A program made the position numbers and the translations under genes. This document shows, in pieces, positions 34,086 through 42,011 of a stretch of DNA of 52,156 nucleotides. The notes under the pieces were generated by a model, which was given only the letters and a program-made list of their open reading frames with translations, was not told where the DNA came from and ran no database searches. The stretch's first letter is position 1, and every line of letters begins with the position of its first letter. Source of the DNA: Acidimicrobiaceae bacterium (GTDB lineage: Bacteria; Actinomycetota; Acidimicrobiia; Acidimicrobiales; RAAP-2); contig PLHD01000013.1 in NCBI GenBank assembly GCA_003138815.1, positions 71,003 to 123,158 of the forward strand, in the 5' to 3' direction.

Positions 34086-34984
34086 TGGATCCGTTCCTTA
34101 CCTCGAGGATCGTCTCGGATATCTTGGGCGGCCTCACGAATGGCGTGATCTACGGTCTGGTGGCACTCAGCCTGGTCCTCATCTGGCGCTCCACGGGCAT
34201 CTTGAACTTCGCCCAGGGCGCGATGCCAATGATCGCCACCTACATCGGCATGGTGGTCTTCGCCCACGAGTTCAGCTACTGGCCCTGCGTGGCCATCTCG
34301 CTGGTGGTCGGCTTCGCCATCGGCGGTGGTACGGAGCGACTGCTCGTGCGCCATCTCTACGGCAAACCCGAGATCAACCCGATCGTGGTCATGGTCGGAT
34401 TCTTGATCGTGCTCGAGGGCGTGGCGGCGGCCGTCTGGTCGACCGAACCCCGGGGGATCGTGAACCCCTTCTCGCCGATCGACTTCCAGCTAGGGGGCAA
34501 GCCGATCGCGATGTCCGCCTTCAGCCTCTACGAGGTCATCACCGCGATGGTCGTCATGACCCTGGTGGCCGTGCTGTTTCGCTATACGAAGCTCGGGCTG
34601 CAGCTGCGGGCCTCGGCGCTCGCGCCCGAGGTCTCGCGTCTGCTGGGCGTGCGCGTGAGCCGGATGCTCACGCTCGGCTGGGTCCTTTCGATGGGGGTCG
34701 GTACCATCACCACGATCCTGGTGGCCTCGAACTTCTTCACCGGCCTGACCCCTCAGGTGATGGACGGGATCTTCGCGTTCGGGTTCATCGCGGCGGCGGT
34801 GGGTGGCCTCGACAGCCCGGTGGGCGCGATTATCTCGGGCATCTGCATCGGCATCATCCTCCAGTTCGTGGGGGACTTCCTGAACTCGAACTACATCATC
34901 CTGGTCGCGCTGGGCATCCTCATCGTGTCGCTGATGGTGCGCCCCAACGGGCTGTTCACGAAGAGCTCCGTGAGGCGCGTCTGA
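34085..34984 (+). CDS. livH: Branched-chain-type ABC transporter permease LivH
   Basis: This 299-aa membrane protein has about eight hydrophobic segments. It opens with GGLTNGVIYGLVALSLVLIW and STGILNFAQGAMPMIATYIG, the classic LivH start. GLDSPVGAIISGICIGI and the tail VRPNGLFTKSSVRRV close it. It forms the transmembrane channel with LivM. The start is ATG 34085 (TGATG overlap with the livF stop); GTG 34082 is the in-frame alternative. Confidence 0.93.
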   Translation: MDPFLTSRIVSDILGGLTNGVIYGLVALSLVLIWRSTGILNFAQGAMPMIATYIGMVVFAHEFSYWPCVAISLVVGFAIGGGTERLLVRHLYGKPEINPIVVMVGFLIVLEGVAAAVWSTEPRGIVNPFSPIDFQLGGKPIAMSAFSLYEVITAMVVMTLVAVLFRYTKLGLQLRASALAPEVSRLLGVRVSRMLTLGWVLSMGVGTITTILVASNFFTGLTPQVMDGIFAFGFIAAAVGGLDSPVGAIISGICIGIILQFVGDFLNSNYIILVALGILIVSLMVRPNGLFTKSSVRRV

Positions 34985-36189
34985 TGGACTGGCTGCGGTT
35001 CGGACGCCGACCAATCATCACCACCGCGCTCGTCGCCGCCGCCGTCGTGGTCGCCGTCGTGACGACCTCGACCGTGCGCGACGGTGTCGCCGTCAGCATC
35101 GCGCTCGCGGTGGCGATCGCGGGAGTCGCGACGCTCACCTCGAAGGGCATTCGCGCGACCCACCCGGCGCTTGCTCGCGCGGCCCTCACGGTCACGGCCG
35201 TCGACGTCGCGCTCTTCGCTACGTACTTCTTCTCAGCGACCACCAACTTCAACCTGGCCATCGGCGCGGCGATGTCGATCGTGCTGCTGGGCCTCTCGTT
35301 CCTCACGGGCGCGTCCGGCCAGATCTCGCTGGGCAACGGAGCCTTCATGGGTGTGGGGGCGCTCATCATGGCGATTTGGGCGAACCATCACGCCACGACA
35401 CCGATTGCGATCACGCTCTTGATCGCGGTGGTCGGTGGCGCCTTCGTCGGTCTTCTCCTGGGACTGCCGGCCACGCGCCTGCGGGGACCGTACCTCGCGG
35501 GAATGACGCTGGCGTTCGCGGTCGCCTTCACCGGGATCGTGAACACCTTCTCGTCGTGGACCGGCGGTGACGCCGGTCTGCAACTGCCCTCCGCGGCGCC
35601 GGCGCCGCACTGGCTCGTCAGCTTCTTCAGCGCTCAAACCTCGCTCTTCACGACGGGCACGATGTGGCTCACTGATATCACGATCGTCGTCACGGGAGTC
35701 GCCTTTTTCTTCATGGCCAACTTGTTCGCCAGTCGCACCGGACGAGCCATGAGGTTGATCAGGGACAACGACGTCGCCGCGGAGCTCGTGGGCGTGTCGC
35801 TGCCTCGTGCGCGGGTCATCGCGTTCATCGTGTCGTCGGCCTACGCGGCACTCGGTGGCGCCCTTTGGACCCTTATCAACAACTCGGTGTCGCCCCCCAC
35901 GTACTCGTTCGCCCTCTCGGTCACGATCCTGTCGCTCATCGTCATTGGAGGGATCGGGACCATCCCCGGAGCCCTCATCGGCGGCCTCATCTACGCGTAT
36001 TCGACCAACGTGATCTCGTGGATCACCACGCAAACCGGGCTCAACCCCCAGGGGAACTTCGCCAGCCAGCTGAACGGGATCATCTTTGGCGGACTGCTGA
36101 TCGTGACCATGCTCTTCGCCCCGATGGGCATTGCTGGCGCCGTCCGACGCCTGTGGGTGCATCGGCGCACCAAAACGGCCCTTGAATAG
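34984..36189 (+). CDS. livM: Branched-chain-type ABC transporter permease LivM
   Basis: This 401-aa membrane protein has about ten hydrophobic segments. SIVLLGLSFLTGASGQISLG is the conserved LivM block, and RAMRLIRDNDVAAELVGVSL carries the EAA-like loop that contacts the ATPases. VIGGIGTIPGALIGGLIY is the final permease signature. The N-terminus has about 60 extra residues with two additional hydrophobic segments. It overlaps livH by one base (TGATG at 34982-34986) and ends 61 nt before livK. Confidence 0.92.
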   Translation: MDWLRFGRRPIITTALVAAAVVVAVVTTSTVRDGVAVSIALAVAIAGVATLTSKGIRATHPALARAALTVTAVDVALFATYFFSATTNFNLAIGAAMSIVLLGLSFLTGASGQISLGNGAFMGVGALIMAIWANHHATTPIAITLLIAVVGGAFVGLLLGLPATRLRGPYLAGMTLAFAVAFTGIVNTFSSWTGGDAGLQLPSAAPAPHWLVSFFSAQTSLFTTGTMWLTDITIVVTGVAFFFMANLFASRTGRAMRLIRDNDVAAELVGVSLPRARVIAFIVSSAYAALGGALWTLINNSVSPPTYSFALSVTILSLIVIGGIGTIPGALIGGLIYAYSTNVISWITTQTGLNPQGNFASQLNGIIFGGLLIVTMLFAPMGIAGAVRRLWVHRRTKTALE

Positions 36190-36250
36190 TAATTACTCAC
36201 CGGTAGGCCTATAGTCCTCCCCTAAGAGAAGTTCGAAAGGGGAAATAGAA

Positions 36251-37597
36251 ATGGGTAAAAGGCAGACACATAGGCTCGCCTACACGGGGACAGCATTGAT
36301 CCTGTGCATGGGGCTCATGACGGCCGGGAGTTCGATCGTGACCGCGGGGGCTGCTACCAAGACTCCAGGTGTCACGGCGAAGCAGGTCACCATCGGAGCT
36401 ACAGTGCCGCTCACTGGTATCGCGGCGCAGGGATACGATGAGGTCGCCAAGGCGGCCAACGCGGTCTTCAAGTACGTCAACGCCAAGGGCGGAGTCAACG
36501 GTCGCAAGATCAAGTACATCATCAAGGACGACTGCTACGGCACCCCCGGTTTTGGTTGCACCGGCAATCCGAGCACGGTAGCCCAGACGCGCGCGCTGCT
36601 CGCAGTGCCGGTCTTTGCCACCGTCGGTTCCCTGGGAACGCCAACCCAGGACTCCGTGCGATCGCTGCTGAAGTCCAACGGTGTCCCACAGCTCTTCGTG
36701 AACTCGGGCTCGCTGGACTGGAACAACCCCACTGCCTACCCCGGACTGTTCGGTTGGCAGACCAGCTACAACGAGGAGAGCAAGATCTTCGCCAAGTACA
36801 TCAACGCGACGTATCCCACGGCGAACGTCTGCTTCCTCGGACAAGAGGATGACTTCGGTACTGACGGTCTGGCCGGATTGGTCGCCGGCGGCGTCTCGCC
36901 CTCGGACACGGCTCTCTACAGCGTCGACGCCTTGGTAGCGAGTTCGGGTGCGTCCTTCGGGCCGTACATTGCCAAGTTCCAGGCTGACAAGTGCACGGTC
37001 GTGGTGCTCGACTCCATCCCCGGCGCCACCGACGCCGCCCTCGGCGCCGCCCTCGCGCTCGGTTACTCGCCCCACTGGGTGATTTCGAGCGTTGGATCGG
37101 ACCCGTCGACGGTCTACGCACCGCTCGTGGGCAAGGTGCCGAGTGACCCCGAGATCGGCGCGGTTTCCTTCAGCTACCTGCCAGTCTCGACCAGCACCAG
37201 TGCCTGGATCCCCTGGATGAGGAAGGTGCTGACCGCCGACAAGGCGGACTTCCCGAGCTTCACGTCGACCACGACGCTAGACGGGGACATGGCTTACGGC
37301 ATCGGCTGGGGAGTTCTCTTCGTGGAGGCCCTGAAGGCTGCGGGCAAGACGTTCACGCGTGCGAGCTTCCTGAAGACGCTCACCCACACGACGTTCTCGC
37401 AGACGCCGTCGCTGACACCGGTTCGGTACACGAGCACTGACCACCAGGGCTTGAACGGTGGTTACCTCGATACCATCATTAGCTCGACCCAGACCCAGGC
37501 GATTACCGGAACTGTTTACACGACCGACAGCACGTCGGCTGGTCCGGTCGTCAAGGCAAAGAAGTTGAGCACAGGGATTCCATCCTGGCTGAGGTAG
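36251..37597 (+). CDS. livK: Branched-chain-type substrate-binding protein LivK
   Basis: This 448-aa secreted protein has a basic start, hydrophobic core (ALILCMGLMTAGSSIV) and Ala-rich cleavage site near residue 35. The mature protein begins GVTAKQVTIGATVPLTGIAA, the usual LivK/type I periplasmic-binding start. YVNAKGGVNGRKIKYIIKDD is the family's N-K-x-G-G-x-N-G-R block. The ligand is unknown; the nearby acyl-CoA ligase hints at organic acids as much as amino acids. It lies last in the operon behind a 61-nt spacer with a TATAGT-like box (36210-36215) and a Shine-Dalgarno (gaaagggga), so it may have its own promoter for higher expression. Confidence 0.9.
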   Translation: MGKRQTHRLAYTGTALILCMGLMTAGSSIVTAGAATKTPGVTAKQVTIGATVPLTGIAAQGYDEVAKAANAVFKYVNAKGGVNGRKIKYIIKDDCYGTPGFGCTGNPSTVAQTRALLAVPVFATVGSLGTPTQDSVRSLLKSNGVPQLFVNSGSLDWNNPTAYPGLFGWQTSYNEESKIFAKYINATYPTANVCFLGQEDDFGTDGLAGLVAGGVSPSDTALYSVDALVASSGASFGPYIAKFQADKCTVVVLDSIPGATDAALGAALALGYSPHWVISSVGSDPSTVYAPLVGKVPSDPEIGAVSFSYLPVSTSTSAWIPWMRKVLTADKADFPSFTSTTTLDGDMAYGIGWGVLFVEALKAAGKTFTRASFLKTLTHTTFSQTPSLTPVRYTSTDHQGLNGGYLDTIISSTQTQAITGTVYTTDSTSAGPVVKAKKLSTGIPSWLR

Positions 37598-37613
37598 AAG
37601 GAAGCGTTTGAGA

Positions 37614-37656
37614 TTGACCAAGAACCCCGGTGCGCTGCACCGGGGTTCTTGGTCAA
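37614..37656. terminator. 20-bp perfect hairpin after livK
   Basis: Two perfectly complementary 20-nt arms (ttgaccaagaaccccggtgc and its complement) are separated by 3 nt, 16 nt after the livK stop. No T-tract follows on either strand, but the stem is long and GC-rich and would act on both. It probably ends the liv transcript and insulates it from the minus-strand genes beyond. Confidence 0.75.
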
Positions 37657-37726
37657 TGGCCGTGTGGCGTGCTGATCCCGTCCACGAGTCGTCCTCAAGA
37701 GAGGCGAGCCTCCAGAGGCTCTGAAC

Positions 37727-38099
37727 TCAAGTTCCATCCACCTCGGCACGCTCAGCGTTTCCCGGGGTCGGATAGGGGTTGTTGTCCCCGTCGTTGTCCG
37801 TGGCGTGAGTCGTTGTGGTGGACGCGGCGCGCATCGTGAAGCCGGTCACTGCGGCAGGTCCCGCGTCGCTCTTGGAGAACGCCTTCACCGAGGGTTTGTA
37901 TGCTTGCCAGGTTGCAGCGACGTCAGGGTGCAGTGAAAGGTGTTCGCGGACGAGGCGGCCACGATGCAACCCGATGACACTGGTGGCGTGGTCACCACGT
38001 AACCCAAGACGGGATATGTCGTCGCCGCTTCGCGCCACCCGCCACGGCGACGGCCACACTTGCCGCCATGAACATGGTGGCAAGGAGGAGTCGCTTCAT
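37727..38099 (-). pseudogene. Frameshifted small secreted-protein gene
   Basis: ATG 38099 opens a strong signal peptide (M-K-R-L-L-L-A-T-M-F-M-A-A-S-V-A-V-A-V-A-G-G-A) that stops after 35 codons. The next frame reads ATTYPVLGYVVTTPPVSSG and CIVAASSANTFHC, and the third reads AATWQAYKPSVKAFSKSDAG, then a Thr/Asp-rich tail to the TGA at 37727. Joined across two frameshifts the pieces would give a protein of about 120 residues with two cysteines. I do not recognise the family. The region 37657-38343 holds nothing else that looks coding. Sequencing error in two places is the alternative. Confidence 0.45.
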
Positions 38100-38343
38100 C
38101 GCCTGAAAACCAGCAGTCCGTCACCTTCGATGCAGTGAGGCTTGCCGCGGAGCGATCCTGGCGGCGACTGGGGGTGTCCACGTGCGTCGCCCGCCGAGGC
38201 GACTACCAGACGACCAGGTGGCTGGTGCATGAATCGATCTGCCATTGGGGTCCGCCGTGGACGTCTCGCGATCCGCCAGCGGCGGTTGGCCATTTGCGAC
38301 TCGGGCTCCCTGTAGTTGGATCGTCGTCTTGCACACGCATTCG

Positions 38344-39069
38344 TTACTTCGTCGTTCGCCGAAGCGTGGTCGCGCCGACGATGAGCGCCACGAGGATGTA
38401 CCCGACCATGATGGCGAACTGGCTCACGTAGTACCAGTTCGACTGAAAGGGGGCGATCGCGTGCACCGCGGCGGTCATGGGCAGCACGTCGGCCAAGAGG
38501 CGCAGCGCGGACGGGAGCTGGCTGACCGGAAGGATGAGTCCACAGAGGAGAAGCTGGGGGAGGATGAAGGCCGGCATGAACTGCACGGCCTGGAACTCCG
38601 AGTGCGCGGTGGCGCTGAGTGCCAGCCCGAAAGCGGTGCCCAGCAGCCCGGCGCACAGAGCCACGACGCTGATGCGCCACGGCACGCCTTGGTGGGCCAG
38701 CCCGTACCACGTATAGGAGAGGACCGAGACGAGGAAGCTCTGGACGATGGCGAGGGCGCCGAAGGCAATGGCGTAGCCCGCGACGAACTCCGCCTTGGTG
38801 AGGGGCAGCGTGAAGAGGCGCTCGAGCGTCCCTACGGAGCGCTCGCGCAGCGTGATCACCGAGGTAACGAGGAACATGACGACGAGCGGGAAGACCCCCA
38901 GCAGCCTCGGGCCGATCGAGTCGAATGCACCCGGATCATTCGTGAGGCTCCACGCGAGGAGACCGACCAGGGCCGACGGGACGAGCAGCAGCAGCCCGAT
39001 CGTGCGCGGATCGTGGCGCAGCTGCTGGAGGATACGCCGCGTCGTCAGCAGGGCTCGTCGAAGGCTCAC
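38344..39069 (-). CDS. ABC-2 type transporter permease
   Basis: This 241-aa membrane protein has about six hydrophobic segments, including TIGLLLLVPSALVGLLAWSL and FPLVVMFLVTSVITL. The conserved ABC-2 block RERSVGTLERLFTLPLTKAE follows the second segment. FMPAFILPQLLLCGLILPVS and LPMTAAVHAI are typical of drug or lipid exporters of the ABC-2 family. The start is GTG 39067-39069, overlapping the ATPase TGA (GTGA); the open frame further upstream is a shadow. It forms an exporter with the ATPase before it, and the pair sits downstream of a two-component system that probably controls it. Confidence 0.87.
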   Translation of the reverse strand: MSLRRALLTTRRILQQLRHDPRTIGLLLLVPSALVGLLAWSLTNDPGAFDSIGPRLLGVFPLVVMFLVTSVITLRERSVGTLERLFTLPLTKAEFVAGYAIAFGALAIVQSFLVSVLSYTWYGLAHQGVPWRISVVALCAGLLGTAFGLALSATAHSEFQAVQFMPAFILPQLLLCGLILPVSQLPSALRLLADVLPMTAAVHAIAPFQSNWYYVSQFAIMVGYILVALIVGATTLRRTTK

Positions 39070-39788
39070 GCGACCCCCTCGATCAGACGCTCGAACGCCA
39101 CGTCGTAGCTGGTGGCACCGGCGGCGGCGAGTAACTGCGCGGGCGAGTCGTCGAAGAGCAGGGCCCCGTTGCGCAGCAGCAACAGCCGAGCGCAATGTGC
39201 CGCTTCGTCCAGGACGTGACTCGACACCAGCACTGTCGTGCCGGCCCTGGCGAGCTCCTCGAACGTGCGCCAGAGGTCGCGTCGGAGAATCGGGTCGAGA
39301 CCAACGGTGGGCTCGTCAAGGATCAGCGCGGGCGGGGAGCCCAGGAGGGCAATTGCGAGCGAGAGCCTCGTCTGCTCGCCCCCCGAGAGCGACGAGGCGA
39401 GCCGACCCGCGAAGGAGGTGAGGGCGACGACCGCCATGACTCGCTCGACCTCCATGGCAGCGAGGCGGAGCACGCCCGCGAAGTACTCGAGGTTCTCCTC
39501 GACGGTGAGGTCGAGGTAGATGGCGGAGCCTTGGGCCATGTAGCCGATCCGACCCCGCAGTGACGCCGAACCCACGGCTGACTGCAGGACCTTCACCGAT
39601 CCGCTGGTGAGGGCCTGCACGCCGAGTAGCGACCTCATCAGGGTGGTCTTGCCGCTGCCGCTCGGCCCGAGCAGGCCTATGAGCTCTCCGGGGGCAGCTC
39701 GAAAGGAGATTGACCTCAGTATCTCGTTGCCCTGGCGTTCGACGCGAAGATCGTCCACTTCGAAGGTGGACTGCGAGGACGCTTCCAT
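39066..39788 (-). CDS. ABC-2 transporter ATP-binding protein
   Basis: This 240-aa ATPase has Walker A GPSGSGKT, Q-loop GYMAQGSAIYLDLTVEEN, signature SSLSGGEQTRLSLAIALL, Walker B ALILDEPTVGLDP and switch LVSSHVLDEAAH. The short C-terminal tail and the VSSHVLDEA motif are typical of ABC-2 exporter ATPases (drug, lipid or antibiotic peptide resistance). ATG 39788 is taken as the start because the frame upstream reads Arg-rich. It is coupled to the permease by a 4-nt overlap. A 149-nt gap separates it from the response regulator gene, so it may have its own regulated promoter. Confidence 0.9.
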   Translation of the reverse strand: MEASSQSTFEVDDLRVERQGNEILRSISFRAAPGELIGLLGPSGSGKTTLMRSLLGVQALTSGSVKVLQSAVGSASLRGRIGYMAQGSAIYLDLTVEENLEYFAGVLRLAAMEVERVMAVVALTSFAGRLASSLSGGEQTRLSLAIALLGSPPALILDEPTVGLDPILRRDLWRTFEELARAGTTVLVSSHVLDEAAHCARLLLLRNGALLFDDSPAQLLAAAGATSYDVAFERLIEGVA

Positions 39789-39937
39789 TGGAGTCGATGC
39801 TACCGTCGGCCGGAGTTTCCCCTGAATCCGATGCGGCTTAGACCGGCAACCGGCTATTGGCGGCGACGCGAGTCCGAGGTCATCCTGGTCGATGGGGCGA
39901 GCGGCTGAGCGGTCCGCGAGGCGGCCACAGGCCTTAG

Positions 39938-40591
39938 TTAGGAGAGGTGACGCTCGGATGCCCAATTCGTGAGCTGATGCCGATTCGAGAGTTGCAGCTT
40001 CCTCAGCACGGAAGAGACGTGACTCTCGACGGTCTTTGAAGATATGGAGAGTTCGGTGGCAATGTCCTTGTAGGTGTATCCGCGCGCAATGAGTCGCAGC
40101 ACCTGGCGTTCCCTGGGGGTGAGCTGGTCGAGTTCGACGTCGACCAGCTCCATCAGCGGCGCGCTCTCGCCGGTGCTGGCGAAGGCGTCGAGCACGAAGC
40201 CGGCCAGACGCGGCGAGAAGACGACGTCTCCGGCTGCGATGCGGTAGATGGCGTCGGTCAGATCGGGTCCCAAAATGTTCTTCGTCACGTAGCCCCGGGC
40301 GCCGGCTCGGATGATGGCGATGACATCCTCGGCGGCGTCGGACACCGAAAGCGCGAGGAACCGTACCGGGCACGGTGTCTGCGTCACCGCCTTCAGCACG
40401 GCGAGGCCGCCTCCGTTGGGCATGTGAACGTCGAGCAGGACGACGTCCGGTGAGCGCTCGAGGATCATCTCGATGGCGGCGTCGACCTGGTCGGCCTCGC
40501 CGACGATCTCGACCGACCCGGAGAGCTCGGTCCGAATCCCCGAACGGATCAGCTCGTGGTCATCGACGAGAAAGACCCGCGGCTGGTTCAC
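39938..40591 (-). CDS. Response regulator, NarL/LuxR (LiaR-like) family
   Basis: This 217-aa protein has a receiver domain (residues 4-125) with acidic pair D10-D11, phospho-acceptor D54 in VVLLDVHMPNGG and the lysine block GARGYVTKNI. Residues 150-215 are a LuxR-type helix-turn-helix: LTPRERQVLRLIARGYTYKD, then LSISSKTVESHVSSVLRKL. The GTG start (40589-40591) overlaps the kinase TGA (GTGA). It is the partner of the PspC-domain kinase and probably controls the ABC exporter and the divergent pspC gene, in the manner of LiaR/VraR. Confidence 0.92.
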   Translation of the reverse strand: MNQPRVFLVDDHELIRSGIRTELSGSVEIVGEADQVDAAIEMILERSPDVVLLDVHMPNGGGLAVLKAVTQTPCPVRFLALSVSDAAEDVIAIIRAGARGYVTKNILGPDLTDAIYRIAAGDVVFSPRLAGFVLDAFASTGESAPLMELVDVELDQLTPRERQVLRLIARGYTYKDIATELSISSKTVESHVSSVLRKLQLSNRHQLTNWASERHLS

Positions 40592-41856
40592 GGATGCGCC
40601 ACGCTGCGCGGCATCTTCAGCTGGATCTCGGTACCGGCGCCGATCATGCTGTGGATCGACGTCTTGCCTCCGTACTGGCTCATGCGCTGCCTGATGGAAA
40701 GCGCAATCCCTTGGCGGTCGCTCGCCACACTGGCGAGGTCGAAGCCCGAGCCGGTGTCCCTGACGAAGAGCGAGATCGTCGCGGGCTCCACTTCGCCGAA
40801 GATCGAGACCATCGACGCCCCCGACCACTTGGCCGCGTTGATCGCGGCCTCGCGTCCCGCCGCGGCGAGTGCGCGCACACCCTCGTCGGCGCTGCAGTCG
40901 CCGACGACGACCAACTCGACCTTGACGCCGTAGTCGCTCTCGACGTCGCGCTCGATGGTTCCGAGCAGGGCCGCGAAGGACTCGGGCGCCTTGCTCGAAT
41001 CGCTGTCGAAGTTCGGATCGAAGAGCCACTGGCGCAGCTCACGCTCCTGGGCTCGCGCCAGGCGCACGACGTCGACCTCGCTGCCCGCCGCGCGTTCGAT
41101 CAGCGTCAGGGTTTGGAGAACCGAGTCGTGGATGTGGGCCACCATCGAAGCGCGCTCCTCAATCCGCACGCGTTCGCGTCGCTCGCTGGACAGGTCTCGC
41201 ACCGTCTGGAGCCACCACGGGGCCAGGATGATGAGAGCGCCGACGATAAGCACCATCGCTCCGATCAGCGCGGGCACGGCCGCACCCCATATTCCACCGA
41301 TTTTGTTCATAATCCGAAGTCCCACGACGATCAGGATTACTCCCGGGATGATCCGCAGCGCGATGGCCTTCCAGCCACGGGCTGAAGCCGTCCCGACGAC
41401 GGGCGCCGCATTCAATAGTGCCTGAAGGTGAACTCGTTCGTCCTGGGACGCACCTCTCCAGACAGCGAGGACGGCGACGAAACTGAAGAGGATCGCCCAG
41501 GCGAACGAACCGACGCGCTGGAGTGCGAACGAGTGGACCGCCAGCAGGAGACCCAGGGCGACGATGACCGCGAGCAGGACGATCCGCGTGTCGCGGTGCT
41601 GGTGCGAAATACGTTGTCCGATCGACTGGTCCTCGCCGGAGCGCGTCATGAAGATCCAGGACGCGACGTACAAGAGCAGCCCCAGGCCGAACACGAAGGC
41701 GCTGACGGAAAAGGCGATGCGGATGGTGCGCTCTCTTAACCCCAACCGGATGGCGATGCCCGCACAGACCCCGCCCAGTATGCAGTCGGTGCGGGAGCGT
41801 CGCAGTGGTCGAAGGGGCACTCCCAGCGTTGGCTTGCTCGAAATGGTGACTGGCAT
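40588..41856 (-). CDS. Sensor histidine kinase with N-terminal PspC domain (LiaS-like)
   Basis: This is a 422-aa protein. Residues 15-72 are a PspC domain (TDCILGGVCAGIAIRLGLRE, then a membrane segment), normally found in phage-shock and LiaF-type proteins. Four more hydrophobic segments follow to residue 213. The dimerisation box ASMVAHIHDSVLQTLTLI gives phospho-acceptor His243 of the HisKA_3 family. The ATPase domain has N-box REAAINAAKWSGAS and G-box VRDTGSGFD with QGIALSIRQRM. PspC plus HATPase is known among actinobacterial envelope-stress kinases. Its start is ATG 41856. The divergent neighbour is a second PspC-domain gene. Confidence 0.9.
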   Translation of the reverse strand: MPVTISSKPTLGVPLRPLRRSRTDCILGGVCAGIAIRLGLRERTIRIAFSVSAFVFGLGLLLYVASWIFMTRSGEDQSIGQRISHQHRDTRIVLLAVIVALGLLLAVHSFALQRVGSFAWAILFSFVAVLAVWRGASQDERVHLQALLNAAPVVGTASARGWKAIALRIIPGVILIVVGLRIMNKIGGIWGAAVPALIGAMVLIVGALIILAPWWLQTVRDLSSERRERVRIEERASMVAHIHDSVLQTLTLIERAAGSEVDVVRLARAQERELRQWLFDPNFDSDSSKAPESFAALLGTIERDVESDYGVKVELVVVGDCSADEGVRALAAAGREAAINAAKWSGASMVSIFGEVEPATISLFVRDTGSGFDLASVASDRQGIALSIRQRMSQYGGKTSIHSMIGAGTEIQLKMPRSVAHP

Positions 41857-41930
41857 CGCGGTGTCCTGGCCTGTCGGTAGTGGGTTCTCGTCTTCAGGAA
41901 GTCTTGCACGGTGAGACGCCGACGTGACTA

Positions 41931-41942
41931 GGGGTAAACCCC
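41931..41942. promoter_or_regulatory. Palindrome 1 (GGGGTTTACCCC) in the kinase/pspC divergent promoter
   Basis: The plus strand reads ggggtaaacccc, a near-perfect 12-bp palindrome. It lies 75 nt upstream of the kinase start and 70 nt upstream of pspC. Its complement GGGGTTTACCCC matches the second site at 41963. A binding site for the NarL-type regulator is the simplest reading. Confidence 0.5.
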
Positions 41943-41962
41943 GAGGCGTGGTTGGCGCGTCA

Positions 41963-41973
41963 GGGTTTATCCC
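41963..41973. promoter_or_regulatory. Palindrome 2 (GGGTTTATCCC) in the kinase/pspC divergent promoter
   Basis: gggtttatccc repeats the core of palindrome 1 with its centre about 31.5 bp away, which is three helical turns, so two bound dimers would sit on one face of the DNA. It lies just upstream of the -10 box of pspC, in activator position. Confidence 0.5.
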
Positions 41974-41998
41974 AATACCCCTCTATCCACCGGCCTCG

Positions 41999-42004
41999 TA
42001 CATT
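41999..42004 (+). promoter_or_regulatory. -10 box TACATT for the pspC gene
   Basis: TACATT ends 7 nt before ATG 42012. No Shine-Dalgarno is present, so the transcript is likely leaderless. Confidence 0.4.
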
Positions 42005-42011
42005 GACGTCT

